Shown here piece after piece: positions 14,852-24,463 of a stretch of DNA of 64,000 nucleotides; the stretch's first letter is position 1, and every line of letters starts with the position of its first letter. A program made the translations under genes and the position numbers. Source of the stretch: CAYZNE01 sp964461035 (GTDB lineage: Archaea > Nanobdellota > Nanobdellia > Woesearchaeales > CAYZNE01); NCBI GenBank assembly GCA_964461035.1, contig CAYWRI010000002.1, forward strand, positions 1-64,000, read 5' to 3'. The notes under the pieces were generated by a model. That model was not told where the DNA came from and ran no database searches. It saw only the letters and a program-made list of their open reading frames with translations.

Positions 14852-17326
14852 CTAAAACCCAACACTAAAGTCGCCATCTTTGAAATCAATGTTTTTTATT
14901 TTGATTGTGGACTTGATTGTTTTTTCGAAAAGCAAAATTAGATCTTTTTCTTCAGCATTACAAGTTATTGTTGCATTAGATAATTCTTCGTTCAAAGACA
15001 TTTTATTATCCGATTTATATTTTCTAACATTTGCAATAATTTTAACTGCTAATTCTCCTGCATTTTCTATTTTTTCATCCCTATTCTTATCAGAATATTC
15101 AGGCCACTTAGATATGTGTATGCTTTTTTCACCTTCAAAATTTTTGAAAAACATTTGATAAATTTCTTCTGTTATGAAAGGTGTGAATGGGGCAAAGAGT
15201 TTTAATATGTTCAATAATGTGTTGTATAAAGTGAACTTAAAACTTTCTAGTTCTTCTTGAGAATAAGCTTCTGAATTGAATACTTTATCTTTAACCATTT
15301 CAAGATAATAATCACAAAAAGTATTCCAAAAGAAATTATCTACAACCGCCTTTGCTTTTGAAAATTCATAATTATCAAACTCTTCTGTTGCAGATTTTAT
15401 CACATCACGCAATTTGCTTATTAACCATTTATCTGTATTTGATAGTTTTTCAAAATGAATTTCTTTTGGAGTGTAATCCTGAAGATTCATAATGGCAAAA
15501 CGAGATGCATTCCAAAGTTTTGTTATTGTTTTTTTACCTGTTACTATATCTTTTTCTGGAAAAGCAAGATCTTCACCAAGTTTACAAGACGCAGACATAT
15601 ATCTTAATGCATCAGCGCCATATTTGTCTATTATTATTTTAGGTTCAATAACATTGCCTTTTGATTTAGACATCTTTTTTCCTTTTGGATCGAGCATCCA
15701 ACCATTAATAAAACAAACATCCCAAGGTTTCATATTAAAATGTAAATTACTTTTTACAACTGTGTTAAATAACCAAAAAGAAATTATATCATGCCCTTGA
15801 GGTCTTAAGCTCATAGGATTGTCTATAAGCTGTTGATAAACAGGTTTTCCTTTAAATAATTCTTTAACTATTGTTGGAGTTAAAGATGATGTTGACCAAG
15901 TATTTAGTATGTCTGTTTCAGGAATAAATTCTGTGCAACCACATTTAGGACATTTATCTACAGGTGCTTTATCTTCAATAGGATCAACAGGTAAATCTTC
16001 TTCTTTTGCAAGAATTATTTCATCACAATTTTTACAATACCAAACTGGAAAAGGTATTCCAAATGGAAGTTGACGAGAAATACACCAATCCCATGCAAGA
16101 CCATTTACCCAATTATCAAATCTGTTTTTCATGTGACTAGGATGCCATTCAAGAGTGTTTCCCCATTTAAACATTTCATCTTTTAAGTCAAGGTATTTGA
16201 TAAACCATTGTTTTGAATGAACAAACTCTATTGGTGTTCCACATCGTTCATGTACATTAACCGCATGTTTAATTGGTTTTTGAGATTTCAAAAGATCTTG
16301 AGATTTCATGTCTTCAATAATTTGTTTTCTTGCTTCTTCTATTTTTAGACCTTGATATTTTTCTGCAAGAGCAGTCATTTTTCCATCCCTGCCGATTGCT
16401 TCTTTTATGGGGAGCTTGTGTATTTTTTGCCATTCCATATCTGTTTGATCTCCAAAAGTACAACACATAACTATTCCTGTTCCTTTTTCAGGATCTGCTC
16501 TTTCGTCTTCCATAATTGGAACTTCAATGTCAAACAAAGGAACTTTTGCTTTTTTACCTTTCAAATGTTGATACCGTTTATCTGTTGGATGATAGAATAC
16601 TGCAACGCATGCAGGTAATAATTCAGGTCTTGTAGTTGCAATAATTAATTCTTTTCCATCAACTTTGAAAACAATATCATTAAAAAAAGAATCTATGTCT
16701 TTGTCCTCACATTCTACTTGAGATATTGCAGTTCTACACTTTGGACAATACATTGCAGGTGCTTCTGTTCTATATTCTCTTCCTTGATTATACAAATCAA
16801 TAAATGATTTTTGAGATATTTTCTGACAATGAGGATCAATAGTTGAATAATTAACATCAAAATCACAACTTATTCCTAATCGTTTCCAATCTTGAATATA
16901 CTTTGGTTTAAGTTCATCATTCAATGTTTTTAAACACAATTCTCTGAATTCTTTTTTACCAATGTTTCCTGCTCTTAATTTTTTTAATTTTTCAATTAAC
17001 AACTTAGTTGGAAGACCATTATCGTCAGTTCCAAATGGTTGAAGAACATTATAACCCTTCATTCTTTTGTATCTTGCAATAAAATCTTGCTGAGAATTTC
17101 CAAAAGCATGACCTAGATGCATTTTTCCACTAACAGTTGGGGGAGGTGTATCAATAGAATATATATTTTCAGGATTTTCAGCATCAAAAGAATAAATATT
17201 ATTTTCTTCCCAAAATTTCTGCCATTTTATTTCTGATTCTGCAGGATTATATTTTTTAGGAAGCTCTTTTTCATTTGTGAGGTTCTGTTTTTCAAGGGTA
17301 TTTTCCCTATTAGTTTTATTTTCCAT
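14852..17326 (-). CDS. valS: Valine--tRNA ligase
   Basis: This class Ia synthetase charges tRNA-Val. HLGH at residues 70-73 (in PPPTVSGKMHLGH) is the HIGH motif, and KKMSKSKGN near residue 550 is the KMSKS loop. Between them lies the CP1 editing domain (ATTRPELLPACVAVF) with two zinc-type Cys pairs (CPKCRTA, CPKCGC). The anticodon-binding helical domain follows (about 600-800). The 824-residue length is normal for archaeal ValRS. The ATG at 17326 is preferred over TTG 17335, which is part of the AAGTTGAT ribosome-binding site. Confidence 0.95.
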   Translation of the reverse strand: MENKTNRENTLEKQNLTNEKELPKKYNPAESEIKWQKFWEENNIYSFDAENPENIYSIDTPPPTVSGKMHLGHAFGNSQQDFIARYKRMKGYNVLQPFGTDDNGLPTKLLIEKLKKLRAGNIGKKEFRELCLKTLNDELKPKYIQDWKRLGISCDFDVNYSTIDPHCQKISQKSFIDLYNQGREYRTEAPAMYCPKCRTAISQVECEDKDIDSFFNDIVFKVDGKELIIATTRPELLPACVAVFYHPTDKRYQHLKGKKAKVPLFDIEVPIMEDERADPEKGTGIVMCCTFGDQTDMEWQKIHKLPIKEAIGRDGKMTALAEKYQGLKIEEARKQIIEDMKSQDLLKSQKPIKHAVNVHERCGTPIEFVHSKQWFIKYLDLKDEMFKWGNTLEWHPSHMKNRFDNWVNGLAWDWCISRQLPFGIPFPVWYCKNCDEIILAKEEDLPVDPIEDKAPVDKCPKCGCTEFIPETDILNTWSTSSLTPTIVKELFKGKPVYQQLIDNPMSLRPQGHDIISFWLFNTVVKSNLHFNMKPWDVCFINGWMLDPKGKKMSKSKGNVIEPKIIIDKYGADALRYMSASCKLGEDLAFPEKDIVTGKKTITKLWNASRFAIMNLQDYTPKEIHFEKLSNTDKWLISKLRDVIKSATEEFDNYEFSKAKAVVDNFFWNTFCDYYLEMVKDKVFNSEAYSQEELESFKFTLYNTLLNILKLFAPFTPFITEEIYQMFFKNFEGEKSIHISKWPEYSDKNRDEKIENAGELAVKIIANVRKYKSDNKMSLNEELSNATITCNAEEKDLILLFEKTIKSTIKIKNIDFKDGDFSVGF

Positions 17327-17484
17327 TTTTATCAACTTTGATGATTATTTAATATATTTATTTATAGACTTTAAATTTTTTCTTGTTATAGAATTTATTT
17401 AATCGTTTTAGTATCTAATCAAGAAAGCCTATGAATGTGCTTACTGCACCACTAAAATGACATTTACTCTCATAATCATATAGG

Positions 17485-17682
17485 ATGGTTAAATTATTTA
17501 AAAATGTTTTTTATTTTTCTAATAAAGAAAGCTCTGATTTCGAAATTGAGTTAGTGATAAAAGATCTTACAGAATTGTTAAAAATTATGAACGATATAAA
17601 AAAAAGATTCAAAGATGTACTTAGAAACGCAAGTTACTTTAGTTATTCAACTTATTTCTTACTAAATTATGTACCTGATTAA
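17485..17682 (+). pseudogene. Lrp/AsnC-family C-terminal fragment (second copy)
   Basis: The 65-residue frame contains ESSDFEIELVIKDLTELLKI then KKRFKDVLRNASYF, the same part of the AsnC RAM domain as the fragment at 4571-4747 (shared SSDFE and LKIMN). The DNA-binding half is missing, and the ends (MVKLFKNVF, STYFLLNYVPD) look random. It could be expressed as a stand-alone RAM domain, but the lost flanks argue for decay. Confidence 0.5.
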
Positions 17683-17834
17683 ATGTGGGTAAAGAAATAA
17701 AATTTATTAATAAAAGAAATCATAAAAAAATAGACATTATTAATGTGTTGAAGATTTTTACAGACGCTCATCGCTTATTTTATAAATCTCCGCAATACCA
17801 CATATTTAAAAAGTAATGTGCATTCTTCTCTAAA

Positions 17835-18839
17835 ATGTTAGAACAAATGTTGGGACAATTAGGGAATTTAAATATAAATAACTCAGAAATGAATAACTCA
17901 CAAGATTTTATTCATATTTATAGAAAAAATCATTTAGATTCTTCATATTATATAATAGAATTTGGTGTGCCTGAAAATAAATCCCAAGCAGATTTGCTTA
18001 GAATATTTGAATATAGATTTGAAGCAAGAGATCAAAGATACACTCGTGAAATTGATGATAGATTTGAATATTATCCAACTAAAACAAAACTAACTTGCAC
18101 TGTGGTAGAATTAGCAGAAACATTTTTTGCTAAATACACTTCAGAAGAATTTGCAGAATTATTAAGACCTCATTTAAAAGAATCTGATTCAGAATACAGA
18201 ATTCTTGACACTATAAAAATTCTCGATAAATATTTTCAATATGGATTCATATTCGAAGAATCAAGAACTCGTGATAAAACAAAATTTTGGAGGATTTATT
18301 CTCCTGAATTAACAAATGAAGAACTGGAAAAACTTATTCCTAAAAAATATTGGAGTAAATCAATATATCATAAAATAAATGGAGAAAGTCATTTTTCTCC
18401 ATTATTGAAAAAAGGTAGAAATATTGATTACAAAAAAGCATTCACGAATAGATATTCAGGAGTTCCTAAAAAAGATGAATTCAAAATTATTAAAGCTAAA
18501 TCAAATAAGGGTAAAATAGATTCATTTGATGAATTAAGATTTAGATATTTAAGAAGATGGCATCACCCATTTATGTTACTATATCCTGATCAAAATAGGT
18601 GGACTGGTAAAGATGAATTGCTTCCTAATCCAAATTTATTTGAAGAAGCAGAACCTATCAAAGAAAGAATGGGTACCCTAGAATATAATTATCCAAGATT
18701 AAGAAGTCCAGAACTAAAACAAGACTTAGAAGAAATGAAAAACTCTGATCCAACTATAAAAGAAGTTCGAGAGTTAACTGACACACTTAGAGATTTCGGA
18801 TTAGCTATGAGTATAATGGCAAAAGCATTGGATCAATAG
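17835..18839 (+). CDS. Hypothetical 334-residue protein
   Basis: No family recognised. It is soluble and charged, with Tyr/Arg-rich central segments (RFEARDQRYTREIDDRFEYY), a region that could be a winged helix (about 95-170) and a helical C-terminus (ELTDTLRDFGLAMSIMAKAL). No signal peptide or TM. TTTAAAAA about 30 nt upstream supports the ATG at 17835 with a very short leader. It stands alone between a decayed Lrp fragment and a convergent hydrolase. Confidence 0.55.
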   Translation: MLEQMLGQLGNLNINNSEMNNSQDFIHIYRKNHLDSSYYIIEFGVPENKSQADLLRIFEYRFEARDQRYTREIDDRFEYYPTKTKLTCTVVELAETFFAKYTSEEFAELLRPHLKESDSEYRILDTIKILDKYFQYGFIFEESRTRDKTKFWRIYSPELTNEELEKLIPKKYWSKSIYHKINGESHFSPLLKKGRNIDYKKAFTNRYSGVPKKDEFKIIKAKSNKGKIDSFDELRFRYLRRWHHPFMLLYPDQNRWTGKDELLPNPNLFEEAEPIKERMGTLEYNYPRLRSPELKQDLEEMKNSDPTIKEVRELTDTLRDFGLAMSIMAKALDQ

Positions 18840-18873
18840 TTTATCAAAAATCAATCTACTCAAAAAATCTAAA

Positions 18874-19431
18874 TCAATGCAAAAATCGTTTAATTCTATA
18901 AATTAGAAAAGGCCAGAATTGGATAAAAGAATGTATGAAGAAAAAACAATGTTTTGAATTAATATATTTACCTGACATTCCTGCAACTATTGGATCAAAA
19001 AAACACCAAAAAGATAAAATCTTTATATTTTTCAATTTTAAAGATTGTAGTTTTTTAAGTAATTCTGTATTGGGTTTTAAATCCATTAAACCTTTAAATT
19101 TCTTTGGGAACAAGTAAGACAAAAATGAACCCTTAAATGGAGAATATATGCTAACAAATTTATCGCATTTTGAAGAATCAAGCTTTTTTAAGTAATATTC
19201 AGCAACTATTCCTCCAGCACTTAAACCAATAATAATTATTTTTTCATTTTTTCTAAGTTTTAATAGATCTATAAAATATTTAAGCTTACGTGATAGGACT
19301 TCAATAGATTCTAATAATCTTGTATCGTATTGAAAAATTATTAATTCATAATCTGAAAGAATTTTCTTGAACAATAAATGATCAAATTTTGTTCCGAAAA
19401 AACCACCTATGAAAATTATTTTTTTATTCAT
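18874..19431 (-). CDS. Small alpha/beta-hydrolase (lipase-like)
   Basis: The N-terminal strand KKIIFIGGFFGT and the nucleophile elbow GLSAGG (Ser71) mark an alpha/beta hydrolase. Asp146 in WCFFDPIVAG and His161 or His167 near the end can complete the triad. At 185 residues with a reduced cap it resembles single-domain lipase/thioesterase-like proteins. Substrate unknown. It is downstream of and co-oriented with the large surface protein gene but separated by 59 bp of AT-rich DNA. Confidence 0.65.
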   Translation of the reverse strand: MNKKIIFIGGFFGTKFDHLLFKKILSDYELIIFQYDTRLLESIEVLSRKLKYFIDLLKLRKNEKIIIIGLSAGGIVAEYYLKKLDSSKCDKFVSIYSPFKGSFLSYLFPKKFKGLMDLKPNTELLKKLQSLKLKNIKILSFWCFFDPIVAGMSGKYINSKHCFFFIHSFIQFWPFLIYRIKRFLH

Positions 19432-19490
19432 CTTTAATTTTTTAATAATATTTTTTATAAAACTTATTAAAAAATATGAGTATCACGTAA

Positions 19491-22400
19491 TTAGTTACTA
19501 CATATTCCTGTTGCGACAGTACAAATATATCCAAGTGAATAGCAATCCAAATCATTTCTACAATCGCAAGCAACATCCGTTCCAGTCCATCTAGGTATAT
19601 TATCATAGAATAGTGGATCTCCCGTTGTGATTTGACAATTAGTTTGTTGACAAGTAGAATCACATATGTTTAATTCATGAACATAACCTATTGAGTGTTC
19701 ATCACAAAAACTACTCGCACCACATCCTTCTTCGCACACTCCAGGATTAAGATTTCCTAAACCTTGTTCATGCGAAATGTCATTACAATCAACACAATCT
19801 TCTCCGCCCGGTGTTGAATCACAAGAATAATAAATACTGCATTGATCATTACTATTACATTCACCATAACATCCAAAATCACTCGAGCCAGGATCAAAAG
19901 TTGTATTAAAAGAATAAGGTAAACAACCTATTACTCCACAACTCATTAAACAACCTTTTTCATATCTATTTGCAGGAACTGGGCCCGGAAGTTCTGTAAA
20001 ACTATATCCTGGATCTTCTGTATCACATCTAGAATCCCCATTACAATTAGAACTACAATAGCAATCAGTATCTGTAGTTTGTTGACAATTACCTGTATCA
20101 ATATTTTCAGTATTTCCTCCGCAGAATGCTCGCGTACAATAAATTGCATTTCCTGGAGCAGTACCTACAGCAAAGACATTTGTTGCTAGACCATTCTTTC
20201 CTTTCATAACGTTTATATCTGTACTGTTGTAACATGCCTGGTTTCTACAAGGATAATAATGAGTTGGTAAGGGGTTATTGAATTCTTTAAATGTATCTCC
20301 AGGGTCATATATTTTACATCCAGAAGGAACAGTTAGATCTGTAGAATCAAAATAAGCTGGGGGAGGACCAATACATTTAGCTATTTGATTTGCAGGCATA
20401 TTATCATAACACTGAAAAGAATTATCATAGTCTGCATCCGCATTTCCTTGACAAATATTTCCTCTTGTTCCGTCACAATTTCTTTTGAATGTTCTTAAAA
20501 ATATATCATTTTCATAAATCACATCAGTTGTAAAGCTTGCAAAATCATTTGTGAAAACTCCTCCACCTTCTGAATCATTAATAAATCCAGTATACCATTC
20601 GTCTGTGTTTTGAAAAAAATATTTATAAGAAGAATATTCTGAAATATTAAAACATTCATTTGAACTATCTTCTATTTCACCCCAAGTTCCAGATGTATTA
20701 GAACAACAAACATGTTCTGCTTGAAAATTATTTATAGTAGAATAAAAATGAGTAGAATACGGAAATGGAATTGGATAATTAGTACTTCTATGAGGAAGAC
20801 ATTGGTAAATATCGACAAATATTTCATCAATAGAATTTATACCCTGACCATATTGAATATTTCCTCCTCCAATATCAAGACCTGTTTCTAATCTTATCAT
20901 CACATTTTCTCTAGAAGTTTCACCAGAATTAAAACTTTCATTTTTAAAAAATTCAGCTATAATTGTAAATATGTTAAAAGGTGTATTCGGAAGAATTGTT
21001 ATTGCATTAGTTGTTCCAGTTGTTGTGTAAGGATCAAAGTTTTCATGCCACAAAAACCAAGTATCTGAAGAAGGATTAAATGGATCATTTATAATGACAT
21101 AGGAGTTTGATGCATCTAAAATATAAACATCTTCAACTGATGCATTTCCATCACCAATATCATCATACTCATTAGACCCATTTGCAATGGCAGAAGGAAA
21201 ATCTCTAACCAAAATATTTATGTCTTGCCAATCTTCTAAACCATTGGAATCCCAAGTTGTTAATTTAACTGTGTGTAATCCTAAATCTGAAAGATTAGTT
21301 TCGTAAGTCGCATTTCTTGATGTTAAGAAAAAACTTGGTGATGTTTGCCAATAATTATGAGGGTCAGATATTTGAGGTCCTTGACAATCTAAAGCATTTC
21401 CACTTGGAGGTGGCCAACAATTAATATCAAATACAGTATAATTATCTGCTCTCCAACCTTCATATTTATATCCTAAAACATCTGAATCAGGATCATAACC
21501 CTGGGGATCAAGAACAATTGTCTTATTATTAAATACAACCATATTGATTTCATCCGATAAATGTCTATTTATATAATCAAGAGCAGGTCTTCTGTTTTCT
21601 ATTAAAAAATTAAATAGTGATGGTTTACCTTTCAGTATTGATGCATTATCTTTAATGACAACTAAATCAATACCATTCTGAACATTTTCTATTTTATTTA
21701 CACTTATTTGGTTATCAAAACATCTTGTTCCATCTCTGAGTGTGCATGGAATTTGCGAGGATCTAGATATGTTTTTATAGTCCTGAACATCAAAAAATAT
21801 ATCAAATGATTCATATTTAAGTATTGAATATATTAATTCATAAATTTTAGTCATTCTCACATTTTTAAAATCTTGAAACTTTAAAATTTCAGATACTGGC
21901 TCGCCTTTTGGCCAAGTTAATATAACTGGATAATCAATTTCAACACCGATTGAATCTATTGAAAAACTCACTTTGGCTGTGACATTTCCTGTTGATATAT
22001 TATAACTTCTTTGAGTTTTTAATCTTGAAATATTTACACACTCAGCCACTTTATCTTCAATATAGTATTCTAATTGACTTTGAATTGTAGTCAAATTAAA
22101 ATTGTTATATATGTTATAATTTGAATGGTGATAACATTCACTAAACTGATTGCATAATTTAGGATAACTTATTTCACCATATAATCCTTCAGATCTATCT
22201 GGCTCTGGCCACCTTCTGAATCCGTTTATCCTTTGAATAAAACTATCTGGAAGTATAATATAAGGTTCTGCTTCTTGAGGATATGCGGGAGCATTTTGAA
22301 AAGAACTAGATAAATAAGGTGGATATTGTCCTGAAGTATTAGTAATCTTGAGTCCTAAACTTATATTAACAAATTTAGACTTATTTCCTTCAGAATAAGG

Positions 22401-22775
22401 ATTTTCTGAACTTAAAGTTATATTACTAATGTTTAAATTTACATAATTTTCCCCTAAAACATAATTTACTGTAGACATTGCTCCGCCTTGATAATCATAA
22501 ATAATGCCTCCTTGTAGTGTTATTTTTTCAATTGCATCCGCACTAACTTGATCAAGGCAAGCGCTTATATAATGTTCAACACTCGATGTTTCTATAAATG
22601 TGTGGAGTGCTTTTTTAGATTCTGCCTTTATTTTTAAGCTAGCAGTATCTGCAACAAGAAATATCATTAATCCAAAGACTATAATTATGACGATGCCCAT
22701 AACAAAAAATATAGTCATTTGGGCAGTATTATCTACTTTATTCCCCTTTTTTTTAATAGCCATACCAATAGCCAT
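19491..22775 (-). CDS. Pilin-anchored giant Cys-rich surface protein (1094 aa)
   Basis: The N-terminus has a basic segment then AQMTIFFVMGIVIIIVFGL, one TM helix with an alanine-glutamine cleavage context like the pilin-like proteins at 36.9-46.4 kb. Residues about 45-420 are mixed extracellular sequence with many N-x-S/T sites. About 430-540 resembles a PKD/cadherin-like fold (LDPQGYDPDSDVLGYKYEGW, then GLHTVKLTTWDSNGLEDW). From about 670 to the end it is a Cys-rich chain of small knots (CSSNCNGDSRC, CDCRNDLDC). Function is inferred only: a surface adhesin or minor pilin tip. The promoter (TTTATATA at about 22800-22808) is back to back with the GT-C gene at 22838. Confidence 0.65.
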   Translation of the reverse strand: MAIGMAIKKKGNKVDNTAQMTIFFVMGIVIIIVFGLMIFLVADTASLKIKAESKKALHTFIETSSVEHYISACLDQVSADAIEKITLQGGIIYDYQGGAMSTVNYVLGENYVNLNISNITLSSENPYSEGNKSKFVNISLGLKITNTSGQYPPYLSSSFQNAPAYPQEAEPYIILPDSFIQRINGFRRWPEPDRSEGLYGEISYPKLCNQFSECYHHSNYNIYNNFNLTTIQSQLEYYIEDKVAECVNISRLKTQRSYNISTGNVTAKVSFSIDSIGVEIDYPVILTWPKGEPVSEILKFQDFKNVRMTKIYELIYSILKYESFDIFFDVQDYKNISRSSQIPCTLRDGTRCFDNQISVNKIENVQNGIDLVVIKDNASILKGKPSLFNFLIENRRPALDYINRHLSDEINMVVFNNKTIVLDPQGYDPDSDVLGYKYEGWRADNYTVFDINCWPPPSGNALDCQGPQISDPHNYWQTSPSFFLTSRNATYETNLSDLGLHTVKLTTWDSNGLEDWQDINILVRDFPSAIANGSNEYDDIGDGNASVEDVYILDASNSYVIINDPFNPSSDTWFLWHENFDPYTTTGTTNAITILPNTPFNIFTIIAEFFKNESFNSGETSRENVMIRLETGLDIGGGNIQYGQGINSIDEIFVDIYQCLPHRSTNYPIPFPYSTHFYSTINNFQAEHVCCSNTSGTWGEIEDSSNECFNISEYSSYKYFFQNTDEWYTGFINDSEGGGVFTNDFASFTTDVIYENDIFLRTFKRNCDGTRGNICQGNADADYDNSFQCYDNMPANQIAKCIGPPPAYFDSTDLTVPSGCKIYDPGDTFKEFNNPLPTHYYPCRNQACYNSTDINVMKGKNGLATNVFAVGTAPGNAIYCTRAFCGGNTENIDTGNCQQTTDTDCYCSSNCNGDSRCDTEDPGYSFTELPGPVPANRYEKGCLMSCGVIGCLPYSFNTTFDPGSSDFGCYGECNSNDQCSIYYSCDSTPGGEDCVDCNDISHEQGLGNLNPGVCEEGCGASSFCDEHSIGYVHELNICDSTCQQTNCQITTGDPLFYDNIPRWTGTDVACDCRNDLDCYSLGYICTVATGICSN

Positions 22776-22837
22776 AACTGCAATTATTACCTAAGTATAT
22801 ATAAAATTTTTTAAATTATACTAGTTATTTAGGTTTT

Positions 22838-24463
22838 ATGTTTACAAAATTTAAGGTTAAAACTGGAAAAACAAAAATTAAGCATAGTATTTTTCATAAG
22901 CCAGCTCATAGTTTACAAAAAAACACTAATTCACTTAATAAAAAAGAGAATAATTCTAAAAATCATGTTTTTATATTAATAATTGTATTATTATTCATCT
23001 TTTTACTAAAACTCTGGCTTTCATTTAGTTTAAATAGTCTAAATATTGATTCTTATTATGCATTATATCAATCTAATCAGATTCGCAAAAACGGAATCAT
23101 TGATTTTCAAATTCATTATCTTGATAATTCCGCATTACCTTTAACTGAATATATTTTAACGGCAGGATCTTTGTTTGCTGACTTAGAAATTATTGCTAAA
23201 ATACTCAGTGCATTATTTGTAACTCTTCTAAGCTTTTTAGTTTATTTAATAGCAAAAGAATTAACACAAAATAAATCCATAGGATTACAGGTGTTAATAT
23301 TTTCTGGATTCATACCCATATTATTTTCAGAACTAATAAATAATTATACCAAGGAAATATTTATTTTACTTTGCTATTTAATCGCAACACTTTATTTTGT
23401 TAAATCAATTTCAGACATAAAATATTCTAGACATTTCATAATATCTTTGATAATTCTTATTTTGGTAAGTCCATTATCAATGTTATTTATCTTAAACTTT
23501 ATAATTTACTTTTTAATGCTTAGCACTGAAAAAATCAAAATCAGAATGAGTGAATTAGAAACATTTGTGTTTTCTCTAATTTTGGGTGGGTGGATATACA
23601 TAATATTATACAAAGATGCACTCGTTGCAAGAGGTATTCTTAAATTTCTACATCCCTTAATAGAAAATACCGCTGCAATTGGAAGCATAGTTTCTATCGC
23701 TGCTTTGATAGGAATAATACCTTTTTTGCTTGGCGTAATAGGTATGTATTATGTATTAGAACAAAAATCAAGCAGAGCAAATATGTTTATAATAAGTATA
23801 ATTCTTTCAATAGTTCTTTCAATGTTTGTTGGAATAGTAACTCTATCATTTGGAATAATTTTACTTGGAATATACATAGTAATAATGTCAACAGTAACCT
23901 TAAATAAATTATTCAATAGTTATTCTCTTAGTAAAATTAAAAAAACATATAAATTTCTTATAGTTATTGGGATAATTCTTTTTCTAATTACATCTGTAGT
24001 TCCTAGTATCACAGGAAGTTTAGCATCAGTAAAAAAGTCTTTATCAAACCAAGATAAATTAGCACTTCAATGGTTAGGAAAAACTACTAACGGAGAACCT
24101 TTAATAATGAGTAAAAATGAAGAAGCATATGCTATTTCTTTTTTTACAGAAAAACATAGTATATTATCTAGTCCCAGATTTTCAAATGATGTTGATAAGG
24201 GCTTAATAGAGTTAAATGATTTTTTTGAAATATCTTTAAATGTTGAGGCCATTCGTGTTCTTTCAATCTATGACATTGATTATGTTTTCATATCGCAAAA
24301 CTTAGCAGATTCTTTAACTGAAGAAAATATGTTAAAATTTCAAGATCCTTGTTTTGAAAGAGTTTATGGAAAGAACGATATTCAAATATTTAAAAGACTT
24401 TGTTCATTAAAAAATGAAGAAAAATATAATAAAGAATTATTCGAGGATAATGATGACAACTAA
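22838..24463 (+). CDS. GT-C-type membrane glycosyltransferase candidate (1)
   Basis: This 541-residue protein has a basic N-terminal tail (1-42), about 11 TM helices and a C-terminal soluble domain (about 400-530). The first external loop carries NIDSYYALYQSNQI, the D-x-Y-Y arrangement seen in the catalytic loop of GT-C enzymes such as STT3/AglB and PMT/ArnT. These move a sugar from a polyprenyl carrier to a protein or lipid. The soluble end contains short strands (LALQWLGKTTNGEPLIMSKN) typical of the periplasmic domain in this group. The next gene overlaps it. Neighbouring giant proteins rich in N-x-S/T are possible acceptors. Specific activity unproven. Confidence 0.55.
   Translation: MFTKFKVKTGKTKIKHSIFHKPAHSLQKNTNSLNKKENNSKNHVFILIIVLLFIFLLKLWLSFSLNSLNIDSYYALYQSNQIRKNGIIDFQIHYLDNSALPLTEYILTAGSLFADLEIIAKILSALFVTLLSFLVYLIAKELTQNKSIGLQVLIFSGFIPILFSELINNYTKEIFILLCYLIATLYFVKSISDIKYSRHFIISLIILILVSPLSMLFILNFIIYFLMLSTEKIKIRMSELETFVFSLILGGWIYIILYKDALVARGILKFLHPLIENTAAIGSIVSIAALIGIIPFLLGVIGMYYVLEQKSSRANMFIISIILSIVLSMFVGIVTLSFGIILLGIYIVIMSTVTLNKLFNSYSLSKIKKTYKFLIVIGIILFLITSVVPSITGSLASVKKSLSNQDKLALQWLGKTTNGEPLIMSKNEEAYAISFFTEKHSILSSPRFSNDVDKGLIELNDFFEISLNVEAIRVLSIYDIDYVFISQNLADSLTEENMLKFQDPCFERVYGKNDIQIFKRLCSLKNEEKYNKELFEDNDDN

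Noticed and set aside
15492..15800. Plus-strand 102-residue frame inside valS
   Set aside because: Shadow of the ValRS coding strand, which carries all the family motifs.
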